Of a DNA stretch of 64,000 nt, positions 16,168 through 25,103 are shown one piece after another. The stretch is taken from contig JBBBDQ010001287.1 of NCBI GenBank assembly GCA_037127315.1, positions 5,136,501 through 5,200,500 of the forward strand, read 5' to 3'. The first letter of the stretch is position 1. Each line of letters opens with the position of its first letter. The translations under genes and the position numbers were made by a program. Origin of the DNA: Ascarosepion bandense (taxonomy: Eukaryota > Mollusca > Cephalopoda > Sepiida > Sepiidae). A model generated the notes under the pieces. It was not told the DNA's origin. It did no database searches and saw nothing but the letters and a program-made list of their open reading frames with translations.

Positions 16168-18012
16168 CTACTCGCATACCGGGAAGAAATCTCGGATAGA
16201 CGGGACCCCGACGGACTGTCCTAGGGACCCTGTACCTATATCGGACGTAATCCGCCCGTCTAGGACAATCCCGCCGACGTCCGTTGGATAAGTTAATTTT
16301 ACCACCCTATATAAGCAGGGGTGGAGTAATACGGGGAACCTCCCCGAACAATTCCTAGCCATTTTTCTCAGTTCCGGTGAGTTTTCTTTCACCATAGTCA
16401 TCTTTGGGTATTGTTTCTGCACCTCGGCGATATGGTCCCAGACCCGCCGGTTCCCACCGGTATTTCTTACCAGGGTGATGACACCTGGGGCCTGGGAAAA
16501 GTTCCTCGGGTCTTCAGTGGACAGACCCTTCACCGAGGTGAGATTAAGCAGAGGCTTGAGCAGCCTTCGACGCTGGGAAGACCACTCGTCTACGATGCTG
16601 TCCTTGACTTCCATTAGGGCATCCCCACGAGGGAGGGCATGTTTCTTCTTAGCCCGAGTGGGAGTGGGAGTAGGAGAAGGGGAGGGAGAAGGTGTTATGG
16701 CACTAGCTTTGACCAAGGGGGTCAGTTTAAAAACTGGGGACTGGGAAGCTTTACGCGGGGACGAGGGGAGACTCCTAGCCTTTTGGGCATACGTAGTCCT
16801 TACGGGGGAGACCGGCAGTGAAGAACATTTGTTTACTGCCTTCCTCCTCTCAACGCTTCTACTCTTTCGCCGACTTTTAGGGTTGTCGATGTCTTCCTCC
16901 GCTTCATCTCTCCCTCTCTTCAGGGAAGCCGCTCTATCAACCTCCATTTGCTGTTCATCTGGGGGGGTTGGACTTCTGTCCTTCCTCTGTTTGGGAGGCG
17001 ACTTCTTTTTGGGCGCCTCCTTTGTTGTTACGGGCGACATGCCAGGTGGCAGCACCTTTGCAGGGGAAGGTGTTTTGCCCTTCTTCCGGCTCACCACCTG
17101 CCACTCGCCCTCTTTGTTTGCTACCGGAGCTGGTGTTACCGGCTTTACGCCCTCTTTCTCCATGGGCTGCTGCTTTGCGGGTTGTGCTAGTTGGGCCGCT
17201 GGGGCCGGGTTCTTGGTTGGACACGCTTTAGCGACGTGTTCCGCGGCCCCGCAGACCCAACAGCATGGCTTCCTTCCTTCGACCACAATGAAAATCCTAC
17301 GACCCCTGCAGGTGAGGATGTTGGGAATCTTCCCGATATTCTCCTTCGACGCAGTCACCTGCAGGGTCATATCACCAGTCATAAAGCCAGCCTTCGACCG
17401 CAGCGAGGAGACTGAGGCCACCTTTCCGTATCCTGCGAAAAAGGCGCCCACGTGGTCTTCATCAATTTCCATGGGGACGCCATGCAGTGTAATTTTCACT
17501 TTCCGGGCCCCCATGTACTCAGTGCTGAACTGGAGTGATTTCGTCTCCAGTACGTCTCCGATCAGACGCTTCGCCTCCTCGGCCGAGCCCATCAAGACGT
17601 CCCACATGGAATTGCCCCTCCTCGCCACGGCCCTGGCTTTAATCTTCAAAGCTTTAATGGCTTCTTCCAATACGTCCCTTGAGACTCCCACCAACTTGTG
17701 CGTTTTTATGTCTTTAGTATGCAAGGTGATAATCCTTGCCTCAATGTCGGCTAACTTATCCGGCACAGAGACCAGCTCTGTGCCCTTAATGTACTCCGCA
17801 TATTTGGCTCTTATCTCCTCATAGTACTTCTCATCCTTACATATCATCACACTGGTTGTCTTACTCGCTGTCCATCCGGAAGTGGACGGTATGGGGGAAC
17901 CAGCTGCTGGAACTGAGGGTGACTCCCGTGGCGGTAGTTGCCAGTCACCCTCTTTCCCTCCCACCGAGTCCGTGGTGGGAGGAACGATCGCTTCTGGCCT
18001 TTCCGCGGCCAT
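16168..18012 (-). CDS. ORF1 protein, type A, U3
   Basis: Intact, 614 aa. It differs from the U2 copy by GGNRRVW for GGNLRVW at about residue 522. The RRM-like region, CCHC knuckle and basic SP/SR region are unchanged. Confidence 0.92.
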   Translation of the reverse strand: MAAERPEAIVPPTTDSVGGKEGDWQLPPRESPSVPAAGSPIPSTSGWTASKTTSVMICKDEKYYEEIRAKYAEYIKGTELVSVPDKLADIEARIITLHTKDIKTHKLVGVSRDVLEEAIKALKIKARAVARRGNSMWDVLMGSAEEAKRLIGDVLETKSLQFSTEYMGARKVKITLHGVPMEIDEDHVGAFFAGYGKVASVSSLRSKAGFMTGDMTLQVTASKENIGKIPNILTCRGRRIFIVVEGRKPCCWVCGAAEHVAKACPTKNPAPAAQLAQPAKQQPMEKEGVKPVTPAPVANKEGEWQVVSRKKGKTPSPAKVLPPGMSPVTTKEAPKKKSPPKQRKDRSPTPPDEQQMEVDRAASLKRGRDEAEEDIDNPKSRRKSRSVERRKAVNKCSSLPVSPVRTTYAQKARSLPSSPRKASQSPVFKLTPLVKASAITPSPSPSPTPTPTRAKKKHALPRGDALMEVKDSIVDEWSSQRRRLLKPLLNLTSVKGLSTEDPRNFSQAPGVITLVRNTGGNRRVWDHIAEVQKQYPKMTMVKENSPELRKMARNCSGRFPVLLHPCLYRVVKLTYPTDVGGIVLDGRITSDIGTGSLGQSVGVPSIRDFFPVCE

Positions 18013-18154
18013 GCCTCCTAAGAGGCCGAACACCTGACAATCGCTTCCGGTGTTTCGCAGCTATAAAATAGCCACTACTTTTACGCTGCTCGAGCAATGA
18101 ACTCGAGTGGAATTGATTGCCAGTCAAACCACAGTGTCAGTAAACGCTACTATG

Positions 18155-18176
18155 GAACAGATACTACACTTTGATC
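18155..18176 (-). repeat. U2 snRNA fragment at junction U4/U3
   Basis: Same 22-nt U2 nt 25-45 match, on the minus strand. Confidence 0.85.
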
Positions 18177-18232
18177 CTGCCCATAAAAACCACGGAACGC
18201 AATTATGGGGAGGAAGATGGCTCGTTTTATTT

Positions 18233-18250
18233 ATTCTGAGCGTACAGAAT
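18233..18250 (-). other. Covarying stem-loop, junction U4/U3
   Basis: Arms ATTCTG/CAGAAT, loop AGCGTA (+ strand), beside AATAAATAAAA on the sense strand. Confidence 0.6.
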
Positions 18251-18943
18251 TGTGGCTCAAGGCCAAAAAAGAGGGAGGGGGAACAAAAACTTGGGGTGGT
18301 CTTCAGCTACTCTATCCTATACCTAGCTAATCAGATTCACGACCCATACATACGTTACAATGCTTCTCATTCACCATAAGAATTTGTCCATCACCACTCA
18401 TACCTATCAAGCACCAAAATACCGCGAAACATAACGGGGACCTAAAAAACGCCCCAAATGTACATAAAAATTTTATTACTATATACAAATATAATACAAA
18501 AATAACTTTAAAAATTTGTACATGAAATGATATGATGGGAAGGGGGTATGAAGAAACAAAAAATCCCCAAAACAAAAACAATTTCAAATGAATATTTATA
18601 CATAATGTTAGTAAGACCCAAACACACCCACATAATTAAAGAGGCCGCTGTATTCTGTCTTAAAAGACAAAATCAAGAAGCACTCTTTCTAAGGGGAATG
18701 GAGAAGCAGGGAACAAAAATAAATTGGACTGGAGAATATATAAGGCTGACCCAGCCGAGAATGAAACGGGACAAAATAACTCTGGACAATGGGGATCTCG
18801 AACTGGATCATAACAAAAGCAAGGGAGCCGGGAACAGGCTAGGACAAACACATTCACTCACATTAACTAGGTACACAAAAGAATACTTTACCTTAACCAC
18901 GGGAGGGGTTCCAAAGGAATCCACCCCGATGCGAGCAGCAGAT

Positions 18944-21900
18944 CTAAAAAAGAAAATCAAGACTAGCCCCGGTCACACGAACCAGGCTCGCTGCATATAT
19001 CCACCTTTTGCTAAAGTCTGTCGGGTGCAGCCGTTTCCGTTCAGTTCTAATCTTCATTTTGAGCTGGTGCTCAAAATATCGGATTAGATCCTGATCCGAA
19101 AGACGACCTCCCCGCAAGACTTCCTCCAGTCGCGTCATCCAGATCACCATTCTAGCCGTGGCCAGTAGCGACAGAAACACCATCCGCTTCACTCCAGAGT
19201 ACGGGGGCGACACATTGTCCACAGCGTATGCGCGATCAATGAGCACAAGCTCCCGCGGCGCGATACGAGCAGTCAACTCGCCGACACGCGCCCACAACGG
19301 GCGAACGCGCGAACAATGGAAGAAGGCGTGCGCAGACGTCTCCTTAATTCCAAGGTTGCAACGTTCACAATCTGGCAAATCCGCCAGGCCCATTGCGAAA
19401 CGCTTGTCATTGAGCGACAAACCATTCCGAGCCAATCGCCAGGTCAGAGAAAACTCAGAGTTGCTGAGCCAATCCGCGCCTGGCGCCCAAGACCAATGAG
19501 AGCGGTACTCCACTCTCGACATGCCGAGCTTACTCCACAGCTTATCCTTCACGGCACCCTCCACTAATCCCCGATAGAAGATTTTCCTAGGCTGTGAAAG
19601 GTCACTGGACCGTGGAATGGCCTGTAAAGCCGCCAGACATTCGAGCAGGAATTTCGGTCGCACCCAAGGCCTGACGGTCAGCCATAGGGTCGGGGGCGTG
19701 ATGGTAAGGCAAGGGAACATGTCCCTCACTACCCCCGCAAGCAACCGATCTTCCTCCAACGCGCGCCTGAGGAATGCCAACCTTGAAGCGAGCACGTGGC
19801 TCCTCAAGTGTGGCATCCCCAGACCCCCTTGACACGGACGGAGGCAACAGACTCCTTTGTCGACCATGTGTTTGCGTCCTCTCCACAGACAGGAGAATAG
19901 CAAACGCTCGAGCGCCTTCTCATGATCGTCACAAAGGGGAAGTACTGACAGCCGGTAAAGGATCATGGGAAAGAGGTATGTGTTACACACCTCCGCCAAG
20001 CCCTTCACGGAGAGACCCCGTCGACGCCAAATCTTGACCGACGCGCCGACCTTTGCCAGTACTTCTGACCAGTTTTTCTCCAGCTGTAAGTCCGGACCGA
20101 ACCAAACTCCGAGGAGCTTGACCGGCCCGTCCGTCCAGCTGAAGGGCCCCGGGAGGGAAACTCCCTTCCAGGCACCTAACCGCAAGCCGGATGACTTGTC
20201 GCAGTTAATTCTGGCCCCTGTCACCTTCTCGTACCGTACAAGCGCCTGGTGTACCGCCTCTATGTCCCTGCGGGAGGACACAAAGGTCGTTACGTCATCG
20301 GCGTACGCAGAAACCCTGGCTCGAGCTCCGCCAGGGACTTCAATTCCACGCAGGACCGGACTGCCCGTCTCGTCCCTTAGCCTGCGAAGGAGGGGCTCCA
20401 AACACAGGACATAAAGGAGAGAAGACAGTGGACAACCCTGTCGGACCGACCTAGACAGCGCGAAAGCGCCCGACAGCTTCCCGTTCACCTGTACCACAGC
20501 CTTGGGGGAGCGATACAGAAGGCTAATCCAGCGGCTGAAGTCGGGTTTGAATCCGGCGGCCTGCAGGACAGCAGCCAGGTAGCCATGGTCAATCCTATCA
20601 AATGCCTTGGACTGATCTAAATTGATCAGCGCGGCCTCATCGTCGTCTTCTACACCCTCTATGATCGTGCGAATCAAGTGCAGGTTGCTCTGAATTGTTC
20701 TCCCCTTCACAGAACAAGTCTGATCCGGTTCCAACAGAGACTCGGCAACTAGCTGCAAGCGATTCGTCAGGATCTTGGCCAAAATCTTTAACTCTGTGTT
20801 TAGCAGAGTTATGGGCCTGTAGTCATCTAGTTCCCTCCCAACCTTCTTGCCTTTTCTCAACAGCGTGATCACGCCCCTGGTGATCCGACCGGGGATGGAC
20901 CCCTGCCGAAACCAGTGGTTGAACACGACAGCCAAGAGCGGGACAAAAAGGTGCGACATCCTCAAGTACAATTCATAGGGCAAACCATCCAAACCTGGCG
21001 ACTTGCCACTGCTGACCTTCTTCAAAGCCACGTAGATTTCGTCCTCCGTAATCTCCCCTTCGCAGCTAGCCGCTTCAGCCGGCAAAAGCCGGGGAAAGTC
21101 AGCCAAATAGCTGCGAAACTCCTCGTCACGGAGACCAGGCTCCTTGGTAAATCGGTGCTCGAAATGCTGCCGGAACGCCTCGCACATGTCGTCGGTCGAC
21201 CTAAGGAGATGTCCCTCCGGGTCGCGTACCTCTCGAATGTACCGGTCGCCGGCATGACGAATTTCTTCCTTGCGCAGTTCCGCGCCCATGTTCACAGCTT
21301 CGGAAGACATCTTGCTTAACTTAGCCCTAATTACCTGACCCATGTAGCGTCCGCTAGTCGAGCGCTCCAGGGCCTCCCTGGCTAAGGCTATTTCTAGGGG
21401 ATCCCCACCAGCCTCCGCCCGGGCGAAATTAGCACTAAGTGTCTTTGCCTCCGCAGCCTTATCTAGGTTGAGCCGCTGGCTATATTTGGTGGCGAAAGAC
21501 CTAATGGAGTCCTTAAGGTTAACCCACCACTTACTCCCAATGACTCGCCCAATTAACGCCCGCTGCACTAGTTTTGTCAGCTGGTCACGAAAGTCCCGCC
21601 TGTCCAGTAAGGACTGATTGAACTTCCAATAACCAGCCAACCTAGGCCTAAATTCTAACGCCACCCGGGCACAAACGAGTTTGTGGTCCGAGTAGCCTAA
21701 CCAGTGGAACGTTGGACATTCTAGGAAGTCTATATCGGCTTCTCTCACTAACATCCTATCCAGGTATGCAGATACCCGGGTAGAAGGCCAACTACGCGTC
21801 CACGTCCACATGCTCCCTTCCGGATGATCGACCCGGTATCTATCGACGAGACCAAATTCGCCGATCAGATCAACCAGGCTACGATCACCACTCCACCCGC

Positions 21901-22363
21901 TAGCGCCCCTTCCTCTATCCCATTTGGGGGTTAGGACGGCATTCCAGTCCCCAACTAAGATTAGCCGTGTTGAATGCACCATGAAGGGCTCCAACAGCCG
22001 AAAGAAAGAGACACGCTCACCTTGAACATTGGGCGCATAAACCACAATCAGCCGGAACGACTTGCTTTTCACTGCAATATCGGCCACGATCAGCCGGCCC
22101 TCGGCACCGACATGGACAAGGTCCACCCTCGCGTCCAGGGTACGCTTGACCAGCAAAGAAACACCTCTGGCCAGCCGGCTCCCATATGCTGAATAGACGA
22201 CAAAGTCGTTAGACAGCACACACGAGTCGACTTCGCAAACAAAGTGAGTCTCTTGGATCGCGGCCACATCCACGCCGAAGGACAAGAGGTCACGAAGCAG
22301 GCGAGCCGCCTTACCCCGATCCCTCAGGCCCTTCGCATTTATACTGGCTAACTTAATAGACAT
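18944..22363 (-). CDS. ORF2 endonuclease-reverse transcriptase, U4
   Basis: Intact, 1139 aa. Type B units start MSIKLAS instead of MSIKIAS, which places the type A/B breakpoint just inside the ORF2 5' end. Other changes are KKVSSG for KKVGSG (about 449-453) and CERCNLG for CERCDLG in the C-terminal finger; the finger ligands are unaffected. Confidence 0.95.
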   Translation of the reverse strand: MSIKLASINAKGLRDRGKAARLLRDLLSFGVDVAAIQETHFVCEVDSCVLSNDFVVYSAYGSRLARGVSLLVKRTLDARVDLVHVGAEGRLIVADIAVKSKSFRLIVVYAPNVQGERVSFFRLLEPFMVHSTRLILVGDWNAVLTPKWDRGRGASGWSGDRSLVDLIGEFGLVDRYRVDHPEGSMWTWTRSWPSTRVSAYLDRMLVREADIDFLECPTFHWLGYSDHKLVCARVALEFRPRLAGYWKFNQSLLDRRDFRDQLTKLVQRALIGRVIGSKWWVNLKDSIRSFATKYSQRLNLDKAAEAKTLSANFARAEAGGDPLEIALAREALERSTSGRYMGQVIRAKLSKMSSEAVNMGAELRKEEIRHAGDRYIREVRDPEGHLLRSTDDMCEAFRQHFEHRFTKEPGLRDEEFRSYLADFPRLLPAEAASCEGEITEDEIYVALKKVSSGKSPGLDGLPYELYLRMSHLFVPLLAVVFNHWFRQGSIPGRITRGVITLLRKGKKVGRELDDYRPITLLNTELKILAKILTNRLQLVAESLLEPDQTCSVKGRTIQSNLHLIRTIIEGVEDDDEAALINLDQSKAFDRIDHGYLAAVLQAAGFKPDFSRWISLLYRSPKAVVQVNGKLSGAFALSRSVRQGCPLSSLLYVLCLEPLLRRLRDETGSPVLRGIEVPGGARARVSAYADDVTTFVSSRRDIEAVHQALVRYEKVTGARINCDKSSGLRLGAWKGVSLPGPFSWTDGPVKLLGVWFGPDLQLEKNWSEVLAKVGASVKIWRRRGLSVKGLAEVCNTYLFPMILYRLSVLPLCDDHEKALERLLFSCLWRGRKHMVDKGVCCLRPCQGGLGMPHLRSHVLASRLAFLRRALEEDRLLAGVVRDMFPCLTITPPTLWLTVRPWVRPKFLLECLAALQAIPRSSDLSQPRKIFYRGLVEGAVKDKLWSKLGMSRVEYRSHWSWAPGADWLSNSEFSLTWRLARNGLSLNDKRFAMGLADLPDCERCNLGIKETSAHAFFHCSRVRPLWARVGELTARIAPRELVLIDRAYAVDNVSPPYSGVKRMVFLSLLATARMVIWMTRLEEVLRGGRLSDQDLIRYFEHQLKMKIRTERKRLHPTDFSKRWIYAASLVRVTGASLDFLF

Positions 22364-24312
22364 TCTTTAGACCTGAAAAGAGACAAAGAAAAACATGCAA
22401 CAAACGGCTCTACTCGCATACGGGCCGGAAATCTCTGGCAGATAGGACCCCGACGGACTGTCCTAGGGACCCTGTTCCTACATCGGACGTAATCCGTCCG
22501 TCTAGGACAATTCCGCCGACGTCCGTAGGGGTAAGTTAGTTTTACCACCCTATAGAGACTGGGGTGGAGTAAAACAGGGAACCTCCCCGAGCAATTCTTC
22601 GCCATTTTTTTTAGGGCCGGAGTATTCTCCTGCACCAATCTTAAGTTTGCAAAATGTCTTTTCGCTTCATGAATATGGTCCCAGACCCTCAGGTTGCCAC
22701 CGGTATTCCTTACCAGGGTGATGACACCTGGGGCCTGGGGAAAGTTTCTGGGATCTTCTACATCTTTGCCTTCCACTGAGGTCAGCCTCAGCAGAGGTTT
22801 TAAAAGTCTTCGCCTCTGAGATGACCACTCAGAGGCTACATCCTCGCTCACTTTTAGTAGAGCTTCCCCCTGGGGCAGGGCTTTCTTCTTTTTTGCCCGA
22901 GTGGGAGTGGACATAGGAGAAGGGGAGGGAGTGGGGGTTAAAGAAGCTGGTCTCAGGGGGGTTAATTTAAAGGTAGGGGACTGGGAAGCTTTCTGCGGGG
23001 ACGAGGGAAGGCTCCTTGCTTTTTCGGCGTAGGATGTACGCACCGGCGATGTTGGCAGAGAAGAACACTTTGGTGTTGTTGCCGATCTTTCTCTGCTTCT
23101 TCCTCTCCGCCGACTCTTGGCGATCTCTTGCCGCTCCTCCTCCTCCTCTCTGCCGCGTTTTAACGATGCTGCTCTCTGCGTCTCCATTTTTTCCTCCATT
23201 CTTTCCTCCTCCTGCACTATTTTTGGGGGAGACTTCTTCTCCCGCTTGGCAGGCGCTTTCTCCAACGTGAGCTCCTTTGATTTTGCTGGAGCTTTGGCAG
23301 GTGATGGCACCTTCACGGGTGAAGGCGTTTTGGATTTTTTCCTGCTCACCACCTGCCACTCTCCCTCCTTGTTCGCCGCCGACTTTGGTGTTGGTGGTGC
23401 TGCTGTAGCTGCTGCTGGTGATGCTGGAGTTACTGGAGCCGGTCCTTCAGGCTTCTTGGTTGGTTGGGCCTTAGGGGCCGGATTCCTGGCCGTACACGCC
23501 TTGGCGACGTGCTCCGCCGCCCCACAGACCCAACAGCAAGGCTTCCTGCCCTCCACTATCACAAAGATAGCACGCTTCCTGCAGGTGAGAATGTTGGGTA
23601 TTTCCTTGATTTGCTGTTTCGTCAAGGTCACCTGCAGGGCCATGTCACCGGTCAGGAAGCCTGCTTTTGAACTTAGCGCGGACACCTCAGCCACCTTCCC
23701 GTATTGAGCGAAGAAGGCGCCGATGTGGTTCTGAGAAATGTCCATGGGGACGCCATGCAAGGTGATTTTGCGCTTGCACATCCCCATGTATTCCGTTTGG
23801 ATCTGGAGGGTCTTGGTTTCGAGAACCACTCCAGCCAAACGTTTTGCCTCGTCGGCGGTACCCAGCAAGACGTCCCAGCTTGCGCTGCTCTGCCTTGCCA
23901 CCGCCTTAGCCCTGATGTTTAGGGCCTTAATGGCTTCTTCGAGGTTGTCTCTGCTGATGCCTATGTATTTTTTGGTCTTCAGATCCTTGGTTATGAGCGT
24001 CACAATTCTGGCCTCGATTTCGGCCAACTCGTCGGGCACCGACAGCAGCTCCGTGCCCTTAATATATTCGGCATATTTTTGCCTCTGTTCCTCATAATAC
24101 TGTTCTCCCTTTAGTGGGACCTTGCCTCCTGTCCACCCGGAGGTCGAAGGTTTGGGAGAAGCAGGAGCTGCTACCGGTGCCGGTACTGGTCCGGATCCTG
24201 ATGCTGCTGGAACTGAGGGTGACTCCCGTGGCGGTAGTTGCCAGTCACCCTCTTTCCCTCCCACCGAGTCCGTGGTGGGAGGAACGATCGCTTCTGGCCT
24301 TTCCGCGGCCAT
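22348..24312 (-). CDS. ORF1 protein, type B, C-terminal frameshift, U4
   Basis: The type B form of the RRM-like/CCHC protein. From its ATG, the knuckle residues are C260, C263, H268 and C273, and the linker after residue 37 is longer and rich in P and A. A one-base insertion near 22530 (CGTAGGGGTAAG where U6 has CGTGGGGTAAG) shifts the frame after LTYP. The last ~50 residues are replaced by an arginine-rich tail that runs past the normal stop (near 22413) and overlaps the ORF2 start by 16 nt. The overlap is a by-product of the shift, not a designed arrangement. The shift could be real or a consensus error. Confidence 0.85.
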   Translation of the reverse strand: MAAERPEAIVPPTTDSVGGKEGDWQLPPRESPSVPAASGSGPVPAPVAAPASPKPSTSGWTGGKVPLKGEQYYEEQRQKYAEYIKGTELLSVPDELAEIEARIVTLITKDLKTKKYIGISRDNLEEAIKALNIRAKAVARQSSASWDVLLGTADEAKRLAGVVLETKTLQIQTEYMGMCKRKITLHGVPMDISQNHIGAFFAQYGKVAEVSALSSKAGFLTGDMALQVTLTKQQIKEIPNILTCRKRAIFVIVEGRKPCCWVCGAAEHVAKACTARNPAPKAQPTKKPEGPAPVTPASPAAATAAPPTPKSAANKEGEWQVVSRKKSKTPSPVKVPSPAKAPAKSKELTLEKAPAKREKKSPPKIVQEEERMEEKMETQRAASLKRGREEEEERQEIAKSRRRGRSRERSATTPKCSSLPTSPVRTSYAEKARSLPSSPQKASQSPTFKLTPLRPASLTPTPSPSPMSTPTRAKKKKALPQGEALLKVSEDVASEWSSQRRRLLKPLLRLTSVEGKDVEDPRNFPQAPGVITLVRNTGGNLRVWDHIHEAKRHFANLRLVQENTPALKKMAKNCSGRFPVLLHPSLYRVVKLTYPYGRRRNCPRRTDYVRCRNRVPRTVRRGPICQRFPARMRVEPFVACFSLSLFRSKECLLS

Positions 24313-24454
24313 GCCTCCTAAGAGGCCGAACACCTGACAATCGCTTCCGGTGTTTCGCAGCTATAAAATAGCCACTACTTTTACGCTGCTCGAGCAATGA
24401 ACTCGAGTGGAATTGATTGCCAGTCAAACCACAGTGTCAGTAAACGCTACTATG

Positions 24455-24476
24455 GAACAGATACTACACTTTGATC
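24455..24476 (-). repeat. U2 snRNA fragment at junction U5/U4
   Basis: Same 22-nt U2 nt 25-45 match, on the minus strand. Confidence 0.85.
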
Positions 24477-24532
24477 CTGCCCATAAAAACCACGGAACGC
24501 AATTATGGGGAGGAAGATGGCTCGTTTTATTT

Positions 24533-24550
24533 ATTTGTATAAATACAAAT
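24533..24550 (-). other. Covarying stem-loop, junction U5/U4
   Basis: Arms ATTTGTAT/ATACAAAT with a two-base loop (+ strand). Three consecutive pairs differ from the ATTCTG/CAGAAT form, and each is compensated. Confidence 0.6.
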
Positions 24551-25103
24551 TGTGGCTCAAGGCCAAAAACTGGGAGGGGGAACAAAACTTGGGGTGGTCT
24601 TCAGCTACTCTATCCTATACCTAGCTAATCAGATTCACGACCCATACATACGTTACAATGATTCTCATTCACCATAAGAATTTGTCCATCACCACTCATA
24701 CTTATCAAGCACCAAAATGCCGCAAAACATACCGGGGACCTAAAAACGCCCCAAATGTACATAAAAATTTTATTACTATATACAAATATAATACAAAAAT
24801 AACTTTAAAAATTTGTACATGAAATGATATGATGGGACGGGGGTATGAAGAAACAAAAATCCCCAAAACAAAAACAATTTCAAATGAATATTTATACCTT
24901 ATGTTAGTAAGGCCCAAACACACCCACATAATTAAAGAGGCCACTGTATTCTGCCTGTAGAGACAAAATCAAGCCGCTCTCTTTCTAAGGGGAATGGAGA
25001 AGTAGGGTACAAAAATAAAATGGACTGGAGAGTATATAAGGCTGACCCAGCCGAGAATGAAACGGGACAAAATAACTCTGGACAATGGGGATCTCGAACT
25101 GGA

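Larger units (their letters stand above)
11933..18154 (-). mobile_element. Unit U3: complete LINE, type A
   Basis: Both ORFs are open. Endonuclease haplotype E and 3' haplotype alpha, as in U2. It carries an L-to-R change in ORF1 (GGNRRVW) that is shared with U5 but not with U2, so short tracts have been exchanged along the array. Confidence 0.93.
18013..18943 (-). other. Junction U4/U3: 3' region and 5' leader
   Basis: Non-coding. The 3' haplotype is alpha' (AAGAAGCACTC, AAACACATTCACTCAC on the + strand), shared with U11 at the other end of the window. Otherwise the layout is as in junction U2/U1. Confidence 0.8.
18177..24454 (-). mobile_element. Unit U4: complete LINE, type B ORF1
   Basis: A type B unit of about 6.30 kb. 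The type B sequence occupies about 22377-24200, while the leader, the first 37 ORF1 codons and nearly all of ORF2 match type A units. Endonuclease haplotype is E. ORF1 has one C-terminal frameshift; ORF2 is open. Confidence 0.92.

Noticed and set aside
22348..22363. Programmed ORF1/ORF2 overlap in U4
   Set aside because: It arises only from a one-base insertion in ORF1 of U4. All other intact units have a 45-50 nt spacer.
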